From: Hirudinaria manillensis
Taxonomy: Eukaryota > Annelida > Clitellata > Hirudinida > Hirudinidae
Length of the DNA: 64,000 nt
Assembly: GCA_034509925.1 (NCBI GenBank)
Contig: CM067530.1
Location: 2,209,001-2,273,000, forward strand
Direction: 5' to 3'
Shown: positions 1 to 11,000 of the stretch, piece after piece
Position numbering within the stretch: position 1 is the stretch's first letter
How the letters are laid out: every line of letters starts with the position of its first letter
The notes under the pieces: generated by a model
Database searches by the model: none
What the model was told of the DNA's origin: nothing
The model's input: only the letters and a program-made list of their open reading frames with translations
Program-made: the position numbers and the translations under genes

Positions 1-3000
1 AAGAAAATATTATTCTTATTTTTACATGCAATTAATCTAACGCTTAAGTGAATGAATTTGATCCAAAAGACTGAAGGCTCCCTTAATGCATCAGCTGAAC
101 ATCTCCAAAGGACAGTACAGAATTGTCTGCACCATGTCGCTCTGTATCTGTTAATAGGTAACCAGACATGTTATAAAACAAATTTAATTTCTATTGGATC
201 ATAATATATTCAACTCACAATGATTCTTCCTCAGATTGTTTTTGAGTTAACTGAAAATAAGAGACTTTAATGGTTTAATAATAAAAAACTGTAGTGGTAT
301 TTTGTTTACCAGTGATTTGTCTTCAATAAAATTGGAAGCTTCAATCCTGTCTTGGATATACAAGGAATATTTGGACAGCTCGTATTGGTCACATATATGC
401 TAAAATTGAACAACTTTGCTAACAATTATTCATTTATTGATTTAATTTTTATATTTTATAACTTGTAATTATCAAAAATGATTTTCTATAATATATTATA
501 TAATTGTAAAAAATATCCTATTTTCATATTTTCTTATTTAATCGAAATTAAATTTAACTTGCAATGTTATTTAATTACACTAATTCTTTTCCTAGAAATA
601 TCTTCAGCCCCAGGTATAACTGCAAGGACTTTCATGAAATGCTCTGCTGGATTATAGTTGGGAGGCAGTGGGTATTGGCAGCTTTAAATGTTCAGATCAA
701 TAAACTTTATTTTTAATGAAGCGTTGCATATCTTATTATAAGCAGCTTAGTGAAACCTGGTAAAATGTTTTTCTGTATCATTGGCTGCTCCAAAGTAGGC
801 CACTCGTCCTTCACTTAGAATTAGGAGTCTGCAATATTTTCAACAATTGCAAGAGAATTTTATAAGGAATAAAATGAAATGTAAAACATTAAAAATTAAA
901 ATTATGAATTAAAAAATTAAAATTACTCAAATCAATTATCGATCACTCAACTGACTTGTCAAACATTTCAAACATCTCCGACGAAGGTTGGTGAATCGTG
1001 CAAATGATGGATCTGCCACTTTCAGACAACTTCTTCAAAGTTGTGAAGACACTCCTTGCCATGTAGGAATCGAGGCCAGACATTGGTTCGTCAAGAAACA
1101 TGAGAGGAGGATTAGTTAACAGCTGTTTAATAGTTAAGTAATAACATTAATTTGAAATTATTTCAATATCTTGTTTGTAGTAATTTAAAAATTGAAGTTG
1201 TTGGAGCAGTTGTAACAACCAACCTCTAAAGCCAAAGCCAATCTTTTCTTTTCTCCTCCTGAAATGCCTTTAGTTTTTCCAAGAATGCCGACCATATGGT
1301 CGGAGCATTTCTGGAGTCCCATCTGAATTGGATTGAAATATCCATTTATAACTCTGACTGACTCAATTATTTGTCGAAGTAAAAAAATAAATTTTTGAAG
1401 AATTGTATTAACTCATTAATTTTCGATAAAAAAAGTCACCACCCAAATCACCTCCACTAAGACTTCCTCGACTTTCTTCTTTCTCATTTCTTTCGTTGCT
1501 TCTCTATCCATTCTCAGCTGAGACTTTATTTGGATTTTTGAGCGATTTTTCAGTTTATTTAATTTAAAACATGAATATAAAATGATGAAATGAGAGGAAT
1601 TCTATGGAAATAAAATTGGCGTGTATTTGCATCAGATTTCACTATAAACTACATTCAGAAAAGTACTTCTTTCATGTGTGCGTATGCCGTCAAGTTATTT
1701 TCTTAAATTATTTGCAAATAAATGCGAATTAATTAATATTACCATGACATGCAATGAAATTCAGTTGATATTGAATAAATTGAAATTAATCCAAAGTTGA
1801 AAACGTGTTATGGAGACATGATGACAGCTGTGCGTCGAAATCAATAATTTTACGAGCGATCTGTTGGACATCTGTTATTCATATACAAATTTGTCAAACG
1901 AAGTCAACAGCTCAAAAATAAATTTGTCAATTTTGTTTTTTTTCTTCGCATTTGTTAATTTTTCTTTCAGAATCCTCAAATTCAATATTAAATTTTTCAC
2001 TATTGACTCTTTATCCTAGGTCATAAACATGATATGAATTTTGCGTTCTGCCTGTTGTGGAGACTGGGTATATAATTATGTATTTGCTTGATTTGTTTCT
2101 CAAATGTTAAAATTATAAATTCAACATCGCATGAAAGCATTCCCTCGCATGAGATACTAAATCCCAAATTAAAGTCAGCTTATTTTCATTTCGTACACAA
2201 AGCAAACCTCACATGGAACCACAGTTGTTCCTTCACGGTGATGGTGGTTGAGAATAGATTCTCCTGTTGAACGTAGCAAGATACTCCTGGCATGGCCTTT
2301 TCAATTTTAACCCCGTTGATTCTTACCTCACCCTGGATTACAAGGTTGCCCTTATTTCTGAAGGTCAAGACATTCAGCAGAGTTGTTTTGCCGGCTCCGC
2401 TTGCAAAATTGTTACGAGTTATTATTTCTTACCAATGATAAACTCTTAATTGAATAATTCAGTTAGTATTACTTATATATGCATTTTATTAATTTAAATT
2501 AATTTATTTAATACTTTACCTCGAACCCATGACAGCTAAAAGCGTTCCAGGCTCAACCATGCCGCTAACTGGAATATATACAAGTTTATTTGATTTAAAT
2601 GTTAAAGAAAAGAGCTCTTAGCTTTAAACAGTTGTGTTTGCGTTTCTTACGTTAAAGGTATCAATAATAATTGTTTTAGCATTTATTTTCCCAAGCAAAC
2701 AGCCAAAAACAACAATGGTTGAATCAAGAGTATCTCTCATAGTTTCATAGTCTGTCAAAACGTGACTCGGTATGGGACTGGAAGTCATAACTGAACTAAA
2801 CTTAAACTTAAACTGTACACGTACGACAAATGAAAAAAAGTCCGAAAACCAATAAAATGACACGAAATAAATCAAAACACAAAAAGGTGTTCATTTCATT
2901 CCCCTTTTCATATTTTGTACGCCATTGTATGGAATGCCGCTGGTTCTCCTCTGATTCGTAACACATACAGCCCAATTGTTGCTTGCTGATTTCTTAGTTT

Positions 3001-3756
3001 CTCAAGTAGTTGTTTACAGTTTTCTCAATTTTGTTTGGACAAGTTAAGGCTTAGGATGATCTTCCCGAAGTTCTTGCTGTCCTTTAATTTGTTGCTGTTG
3101 CTGGAGTTTTTGACTCAAATTTTATCAATATTGGTATCGGTCTTGCAGCAACTGCCTTTTTCTCAATTCTAAAGATATCAATAACTTCTTTGTCCACTTT
3201 CATCAAACACTTCTTTCAAAAGCTCCAACACCTGTTCTTTACGCTGAAAGTAGGCGGCATCTTCTTTCAGAGTGTAAACTGTATTCTTAGTAAGACTTTA
3301 CAACTGGTCTTTCGTGTCCTTTGAATTCACCTCAACAATTTTTTTTCAGACAATCCTTGTTTGCTTTTAAACAACCTTCGCACGAGTGAAATCCAAGTTC
3401 GGTCGCAATTTTGCTTTCGCAATTGGAACCCTTGGCACTTCTCGGATTCGGCATAATTTCGTTTGAAAATGACAAAAAACCACTTTTACGAACTTTCCGA
3501 TATTATTTCCTAACTGAATTTGCTCTTAACACTTTTTACAATCAAGTATGAAGGTGCCGAATATGCAAACTGGTAGGTCATAGTTTCAAGAAGTTGTTTT
3601 TGAGTTATCAGGCGAAAGTTATCAATAATAATTATTAATATTATTATCATTATCAGTGTTATTATTATTATATTCAATGTGACTGTATTCAGACAGTTTT
3701 ACCTGTACACCTTTGCACACGTGTCGCTCTGACTTTTACCAACATTATAATTTTGA

Positions 3757-3791
<35 letters not shown>

Positions 3792-4431
3792 ATTTCAAGC
3801 CAAATCTGACCATATTTTAAGATATGTTTATGGTCTGAGAATCCATCTTTTTGGGAATCGCTTTTGCCCTTGTTTCCCCGGTTGAAAAGGGTTTTTAACC
3901 TTGACTGAAAACATTCAATTGAGGGACAACGTTAACATTTTAAACCAATTTTCTAGAGTTTAAAACGACATTTTAATAATATCAACATAATGCTGGATAT
4001 AATTTCATTCAACGATATAACCTTTGAAGCAATACATACTTACCATTACAGACTTTGGAGTTTGAGTGGGAGGTGAAAATACGTTTATTCGATCCCATGT
4101 TAAAACAATTTTTTTTACTTTCGTAGATTGTAAGGTCCCATAGTTTGCAGAACCATTTGGTGTCTTACTGTTTTGAAAATCAACTTGGAGATTAAAAGAT
4201 TTATATAATGCTATAATCCCTATTGAGTTTGAGTAGACATAATTTGATTGTACTAGAGCTGTTTAATAATTCATTAACTAATTCTGAAATATTCTGAATA
4301 TTCGCCTTAACCTAAGCTACGTCCGAGAAAACCCGTCACTAACCTCGATGTCATCGTGGCACAGCCTCGAATGAGAAGAGATGTTTTGACTTCTGGTGTT
4401 TTGTTGCCTGCGCTTTGCTTATCGATTGTCT
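1..4431 (-). CDS. ABCG (white-subfamily) half-transporter A, 3' part beyond window
   Basis: This is a half-size ABC exporter of the G/white subfamily, with the nucleotide-binding domain preceding the membrane domain. Minus-strand exons visible in order: a tentative exon near 4431-4340; about 4170-4034 (contains NYGTLQ and LTWDRINVF); about 2568-2521 ([13 protein letters not shown]); about 2409-2210 (Walker A GSSGAGKTT across the splice, then the YVQQENLF region); about 1525-1440; 1321-1226 (signature ISGGEKKR); about 1125-962 (Walker [13 protein letters not shown] and the H-loop IHQPS); about 823-765; about 695-590 (NYNPAEHF); about 170-1 ([12 protein letters not shown]). Phases agree across most junctions and match gene B exon for exon. 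The exon corresponding to B exon 4 (the KHIL segment) was not found with the right phase. A candidate around 2820-2660 ends in the wrong phase. The first coding exon was not identified. The remaining membrane exons lie left of the window. The NBD motifs are intact, so it is probably functional. Confidence 0.85.
3000..3455 (-). pseudogene. Degenerate non-LTR retrotransposon ORF1-like fragment
   Basis: Lies inside an intron of ABCG-A. The minus strand reads from an ATG near 3454 with a Cys-containing stretch ([17 protein letters not shown]), then a one-base slip, a helix-rich charged segment ([18 protein letters not shown]), further slips, and a segment [20 protein letters not shown] that resembles the conserved I-x-x-V-x-RLGKK-x-x-x-RPILVKF stretch of LINE ORF1 proteins. 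At least two frameshifts and one in-frame stop interrupt it. The family assignment is an inference from pattern only. It could instead be a retroposed copy of a coiled-coil host gene. Confidence 0.35.
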
Positions 4432-4447
4432 AATCTTTTCGGGTGAC

Positions 4448-5335
4448 AAGGTATTTTGCAAGTCACTTCTTTCGATTGCCAAAGGTATTTTAATACTTAA
4501 AACTAGCTGTACTCGGCCAGGCGTTGCATTGACTCGATCTTAAGTTGAAGGTTAAATTGAAAAGAAAGAAATGAAAAATCAATTATTTTCTAATATGTTT
4601 ATTTTTACAATTTCACAAGATTGCTCATTTGATATTTTACTGACACTTTTCTTTAGGAAACATCACCAAAGATATAAATATAATATAATTAAGTAATTAC
4701 ATTAACTTTATTATTTTAATAACAATTTAAATGTTCGTCTTTTTTTAAGTCTAGTGGATGGCATGGTTCTCCAAAAAAGCATACGTATACCTGTTACAGA
4801 TGCAACAGCTGTGTGAAATCTACACAAAAACACTCGTCTGATCGAATTTAATGCTGTATCAAAGAATCGATGAAGAATTTTCTGAGTTGATAAGAAACAA
4901 ACAATTATTTATTTTTACTATTTATTATTTATGTTTATTTATTTAGATTGACGCCTAATTACATTCTGCAGCTTTTGATATGTACACACATGGCTTTTTT
5001 TTTAAAAGAAATTTACGTACATATTGAGGGATACTTAACATGGGATCACAGTTTTAAAAAAACGTTTTCATTAAACCAATTATGGTGAAAAATTCTTTAA
5101 ATAATTTTTAAAATTACGAATTGATTTTCTAATTGTTCGAAAAACACATCTCGTTGCTTTTAAAAACAATTTACTGAATTATACAAACAAATGCGAGTCG
5201 AATTTAATGTTGTCGTTAAAGCATGGAAATCTGTGCAAATATAGGATCTAAGAATATTTTAAAGCAGGATTCAATTGTTGTTTTAATACTCAATTAAATA
5301 TTAATCAATTACTAATAAATATCCTTCACTGTAGT
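4448..5335. repeat. Left copy of ~0.9-1 kb tandem direct repeat
   Basis: Starts with GTATTTTGCAAGTCACTTCT and runs through blocks such as GATGGCATGGTTCTCCAAAA (about 4757) and AACACTCGTCTGATCGAATT (about 4830). The same blocks occur in the same order about 1.06-1.15 kb to the right. The two copies differ by scattered substitutions and small indels, so the duplication is not recent. No coding capacity is seen. Confidence 0.85.
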
Positions 5336-5344
5336 GAAAATTAT

Positions 5345-5505
5345 TTATTAAAAATATTAACAAACAAACAAAAATTACATTGGAATATGTGAGTCAGGAA
5401 ATGTACTTCAGCCAAAGGAAGTAAACCGGTATCGACCTTTATTTATTTCATATATATCATGTGATTTATCAACAATTTATACTATATTTTGAAGATTAAA
5501 AATAG
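5345..5505 (-). pseudogene. ABCG exon-20 relic with stop codon
   Basis: The minus strand reads SIPVYFLWLKYIS, then a TGA stop, then LTYSN, beginning at about 5437. This is the C-terminal exon of an ABCG transporter; the equivalent exon 20 of ABCG-B at 9051-8951 reads [19 protein letters not shown]. The TGG of the conserved SWF motif has become TGA. Similarity to gene B continues into flanking intron sequence (TATATCATGTGATTTATCAA in both). It is therefore a dead fragment of a duplicated ABCG gene, lying between the two copies of the flanking direct repeat. Confidence 0.8.
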
Positions 5506-5511
5506 GTAAAA

Positions 5512-6490
5512 TAAAGGTATTTTGCAAGTCACTTCTTTCGATTGCCAAAGGTTTTTTATTATTTAAAACTAGCTGTACTCGGCCAACTGCGTTGCAGTGA
5601 CTCGATCTTAAAGGTTACATTGAAAAGTAAGAAGTGAAAAATTAATTATTTTCTAATACGTTTATTTTTACAATTTCACAAGATTGCTTAGATTGATGTT
5701 TTTGTGATTCAGAAACGTTTCGTTATATTTCTTCTAGAAACGTCACCAAAGATATGAATATGATACAAAGTATGACATTATTTAATTTTATTATTTTAAT
5801 GTTCGATTTTTTTTTAAGTCCAGTAGATGGCATGGTTCTCCAAAAAAGCATGTTTGCCTGTTACAGCTTTAACAGCTGCTTGAAATCTATGTAAAAACAC
5901 TCGTCTAATCGAATGTAATGTTTTATCAAAGCAATCGATGAAGAATTTTCCGTGACCAATGTTAAGAAACAAGCAAACAATTATTTTTTTTATTATTTAT
6001 TTTTATTTATTTGGATATAACCCTAATTACACGCTGCTTATCTGTAAACACTTTTCAGAAGTAAGGTGGGACCCATGTTTAAGAAAAAACGTTTTCATTA
6101 AACCAATTATGGCGAAAAATTCTTTATTAAAATCTTTAAATAGTTATACGAGCATCTTAAGTACCTTAAGTCGAGAAAATTATTAAATTAATGGAATTTA
6201 AAGAATTTTAAAGTTACGAATTGGTTTCCGAATTGTTCGAAAAACACATCTCGTTGCTTTTAAAAACAATTTACTGAATTATACAAACAAATTCGAGTCG
6301 AATTTAATGCTGTCGTTAAATCATAGCGTGCAAGTCTTAATATTTCATTTAACATTTCCCTAACCCCATGTGGACTCTTTTAAAAATGTGAAATCTCTGT
6401 AAAGGTAGTGTCTAAGAATATTTTAAAGCAATATTCAAATGTTGTACTAATACCTAATTAAATATTAATCAATTTGTAATAAATATCCTT
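5512..6490. repeat. Right copy of ~0.9-1 kb tandem direct repeat
   Basis: Second copy of the block at 4448-5335, with the same order of shared blocks (for example GATGGCATGGTTCTCCAAAA at about 5827 and the AATAAATATCCTTC end block at about 6478). It contains about 80-100 extra bases relative to the left copy, near 6315-6400. No gene is seen in it; short open frames here are AT-rich and show no family resemblance. Confidence 0.85.
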
Positions 6491-6767
6491 CTCTGTAATT
6501 GAAATTGTTTTTTTAACAATATTATCAAAATAAAATCATCTTCAAAGCCACCCAATGAATTGTTTATTGGACCCATATATATTCTTGAAAAGATGATAAT
6601 CAGATATTTATATGTAGTAGCACAAAACGCATTACAAATGAATATCATGCAAAAACATTTAAAATCCACCGCTGCATCTCAAAATGACAGATAACACGGA
6701 TCTCGGTTCTTCCACCAACCCTTAATTCTCTCTTTAATTCCTTCGGTTAATTGACGAGGTGCTTCGA

Positions 6768-7250
6768 CTAGTGATTGACCTGCAGTTCTACCTGTTGATT
6801 GACATCAACCGTACATCTGCATAGAGGGCAGGTGATGCGTTCCTCGAGCCACCTCCGCAGGCATTCCTCGTGGAACAGGTGATTGCAGGGGAGTTGACGG
6901 ACTTTTTCTCCCGGTTGGTGATTCGATATGCAAATGACGCATTCCGATTCTCCGTCGACGTGAGACTTACTGATTTCAATCACCTGGAAGTCTTCAACCC
7001 TGCCGGAGAGACCTTCAGACGATTGAAGCTGGTTTATTTCGCTCAAGAACTCGTCCAGAATCTCAGAAGTTACGTCGTCATCAGGTTCGCTCCAGTTAAA
7101 AAATACGTCAAAGTCTTGAATGTGAGATGGATTATGACCAATATGGAGAAGTTCTAGCGAATCTCCCGCGCACAATCGGCAGACGACAGCCGGGGAATCT
7201 CGGGTCGAAAACATTTCACCGCAATTGTTACACGATTGTAGAAAATTCAT
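6768..7250 (-). CDS. RING-H2 E3 ubiquitin ligase, RNF126/RNF115-like, intronless
   Basis: 160 aa, single exon, ATG at 7250-7248. The N-terminus has a zinc ribbon with Cys pairs C7/C10 and C24/C27, as in RNF126, RNF115 and plant BCA2-type ligases. An acidic spacer follows (residues 55-103). A complete RING-H2 finger uses C104, C107, C122, H124, H127, C130, C141 and C144. The expected role is E2-dependent ubiquitination, with the N-terminal zinc ribbon contributing ubiquitin or substrate binding. Family members are usually about 300 aa; this one is half that length because the middle linker is short. Neighbouring genes are intron-rich, so the lack of introns suggests a retrocopy that has stayed open. 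All zinc ligands are intact, which argues against a pseudogene. Confidence 0.85.
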   Translation of the reverse strand: MNFLQSCNNCGEMFSTRDSPAVVCRLCAGDSLELLHIGHNPSHIQDFDVFFNWSEPDDDVTSEILDEFLSEINQLQSSEGLSGRVEDFQVIEISKSHVDGESECVICISNHQPGEKVRQLPCNHLFHEECLRRWLEERITCPLCRCTVDVNQQVELQVNH

Positions 7251-8092
7251 GAGTTTTATTTTATTTTATTTTTTTTAGAATATTGAAGACTAATTCCGAA
7301 TAATTGAAAAATTACTAGGAGAATGATAATCGGACAGAGCATTAGAAAGTGACGGACTCTTTAAAGATACTAAATATGATTTAAAAATTAAGTAAAATGT
7401 TATTACATAATAAACCATTTCAGAAATAAATATGTAATACGTTGGATTAAAAAAAGATTATGATAGATTTCTTCAATTTTAAAATGTTTTTTTTTTAATT
7501 CAAGCAATAAATTTTAATTGTATCAATACGATCTGCCATTTGCAGTTTAAATAAAATTGCTAATTTTGCTCTGCATGGAATTGTAAGAAATTAAAATTGA
7601 AATTATTATTCATATTTCAAAGAATTTATATTCATTAAATTTGCAATTCTCTCTTTAAGTGTCGGAAGCATTTATTGTAAAAACTACCAAACGCTGTAAT
7701 AAAGCAAACGTTACAAATGTTACAAATCTCTGCTGAATAATTAAAATATTTAATCTAAAATTTCCAATAAGTATTAATAATATTAATAATTCCAATGGAA
7801 CACTTAGAAGCAAATGAAGCGTGAATAAATTAAGTGACTAGTTAAGTTAGCTAGATAAGTGCCAGGAAAAAGCCAACTCATAGGCACAAATTTTATCGGT
7901 TTATCAAGAATTTTCAGAGTCCAACTAGGGAAGGATATGGATAGAGTTTGGGTAGGGTTAGGTAAAGGTTTGGTTGGGGTTAGATGCCAAAGATCCCCGG
8001 ACGTGAGTCGACTTTTACCTGTTATTTATCTAATGTTTGCTACTTAAATGCTCTAAATGCGGTTCTTTCCTAGCAAAGGATCTTCAAACAAA

Positions 8093-11000
8093 TTAGTGAG
8101 CTTTCGACTTTTTCCTCAGCTTGTATGACTTCCTTGCTCTGACGAGGAAGCAGACCAGTGCCAAAAGTCTGAATAGGATGGCCAGAATAAGAAGCATGAT
8201 GAAGTCTGTGACCAAGTTATTCTGAATAGTCGAAGATAATAATATTGTGATTAACTAATTAACTTTTTAAATTAGTTTTTAAATTGAATATTAAAAATCC
8301 CATTATAAGTTCTGTTTATTTTAACATTGCATAAGAAGTGATTAAGTAAACAAAATAAGATCTGTTGATTAGCAACAGATTTCATTTTTAAATTATATAA
8401 CGATTATCAAAGTATTTTAAGCTGTCCATTATAAAAATTAATTATCATTATTGTTAATTGAAATTAATTTAATTTAATTTTAATAAATTAATTAATAATT
8501 AAAAAGGCAAAAGAACCTCATTGTAGTTGAAAGATTGAATGACTTCCTGTCCATTGTTAAAACACTTCACATCTTCTTCGCTACATTCTTTTTAAAAAAT
8601 ATTTAAATTTTTAAAGTTTTCTTTAAATTCTTTAATTTGAAATTTTAGACTTTGTTTGGGTTTTTTTTTTTATTATTTCAGCCATTTTTTAAAGTTATTC
8701 CAGTCATTTTTCTTTGCAAAAATTCAGCTTAAGAAAGTTTTTGTAATGGAAAAATTCAATTAGACATGAACTTGAAGTTACATAATGAATATCATAAATT
8801 TATAGACTTAACATCGTACAAATTGATTCATAATTTCATCCAATGATTGGTCTTTTGGTCTAAGAACTATTTGCCCATTGTTGATGAAAACGTTGTTTGC
8901 GACATGTTTATGAATAAAAATATTTGGTTGAAACTGATTGAAAAACCAACCAATCCTGTCCACTTCAGACCACTGGTTGACAATAAGAATTTCATTGGAA
9001 AATGTGAACCAGGAAATGTATTTCAGCCAAACGAAGTAAACTGGTATCGACCTTTATTTATTTTATATATGTATATCATGTGATTTATCAATAAATTATA
9101 GCATATATTTTGAAAATTAAAGATATTCGTTCATAGATTTTAAATATTATAAATATTAATTGGATCATTAAGAATATTGGTTTTTAATTAAAAATAATAT
9201 TTAGCTATTGAAATTGATTTTATAAAAAGAAATTCCTGGATTGGCTAGATGATTGAATAAACTAAAAACTAATTTATAAATCCTACTCGATGTTTACAAA
9301 ATATCCGCCAATCATGATGAAGGGTGCCAGAAACAAGGGAGCAATGGCAAGAGCCGTTTTGGTGTTGTTCAGTGCTGCAGAGAGCAGATAACCTGGAGAA
9401 TGTTTTCAAATAACAAGCAATTACGAATTAAATATAAAAAAATTCATGGTTTAAGACGATAATTAAAATTATCTTTATTAATATGTGATTAAATAATTAA
9501 CGAATTAAAGAGAATCCTACTCACCAAAAGACACAGAAACGTTGCAAACCATAAAATTGCTGGCGAAGCAGATGAAAAAGGCAACCGCGGTATTGTATAA
9601 CCCTAGCGGACAAATGGAATTTCAATAATTTCATAATAATAAAAATTATATTAGGAGATTTATAATTATGGTTTTAATCATAATTCTACGCTCTAAATTT
9701 TAGAGAATTATTTCCGCTAACCTACTGTCCAATAAATAACCAGGGTGAAAATGAGAGGAAGAATCACAAACTGTGGCATCTGAAATGATTGGAGAGAGAG
9801 AATTATTCCTTTAACTGCGTCCGTTCCATCACATTTTTATGATGATTATGATGACGATTTATCATATGTGATGATAGTAATAATTACGATAACAATAAAA
9901 ATTATATTTATAATAACTGACTAGAATATTGAACAATTTTTAATGAATGAAAATCTGTTTTTCCAAAACCATTTTTCTCGAACCTCAACGACGGTCTTGC
10001 AGATGAAGTAGACGTCTGCCCTGTACATGCCATCATAATGTTCTTTCAGGAAAAGAGGGAATTCCGGTGGGAAAATCTTCATCGAAAGTGAAAGTGTTTT
10101 TAAGCAACAATTGAATTATTAATGAATTAGTTTTGATAAATGTTTAATAAAATTTATTAATACTTAAAGATGGCATTGAATTTCTGGCTTAATTCAAGTT
10201 TCTTAATCATTTTTGAAGCACTTTAAATCAAATAAAATTAATTATATTAGTTGATAATAACTCATAAGGAGATTATAAACTCATTTGGATCAGATAAACT
10301 AGAACAAAAGCGACGACGACTACGATATCAACAGCCCATATTTTTCATTATTCAAATTATCCTTCTTTATTTCTAATTTCAATTAAAATCATTTTATTCT
10401 TTACATTGCTAAACTGTAATTTAAACTGTAATCTTTACAATCACAAGTCTTTGCACGGCTTATACAATATCCAATCGGTATAATCTTGGTGGTAATTCTT
10501 TACATCAGCAACAACAACTTTACAACAAACCATGACGACGTTGAAGATGAATCCGACAGTCATTTGCAACTCCATCAGAAAAAGAACTCCATTGATGTTC
10601 GTAACTCCGACTTGATTCAACTCCTGATTCATGTACACCAGACTGAATATCAGTGCGATGATCTGAGAAATTAAATTTATTATTAGTTATCGTTATTATT
10701 ATTATTATTATTAATATTATTATAATCATAATCATCATCATTATCATTATTATTATTATTGCCTTTTATTGTTGTAATTATGTTATCATAGCGTTTGTAA
10801 CTTCAAATACATGAAGTGCTGTTTCTGTCGTTCATATCATACTTCAAAACGAAAATAATAAAACCAATTATGACGATAATTAAAAGGAAATAATGCTTTT
10901 AATAACATTTTACAATGTCTCACTTTTTAAAGTTAACTTAATGTTCCTTATTTCTAGGTTAAGCAGTTAGACATTATATTAAATAATTATGCTATATTTC

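Noticed and set aside
7930..7985. Telomere-like G-rich stretch (GGGTAGGGTTAGGTAAAGG)
   Set aside because: Only about 50 bp of irregular TTAGG-like units without a regular array; insufficient for an interstitial telomere claim.
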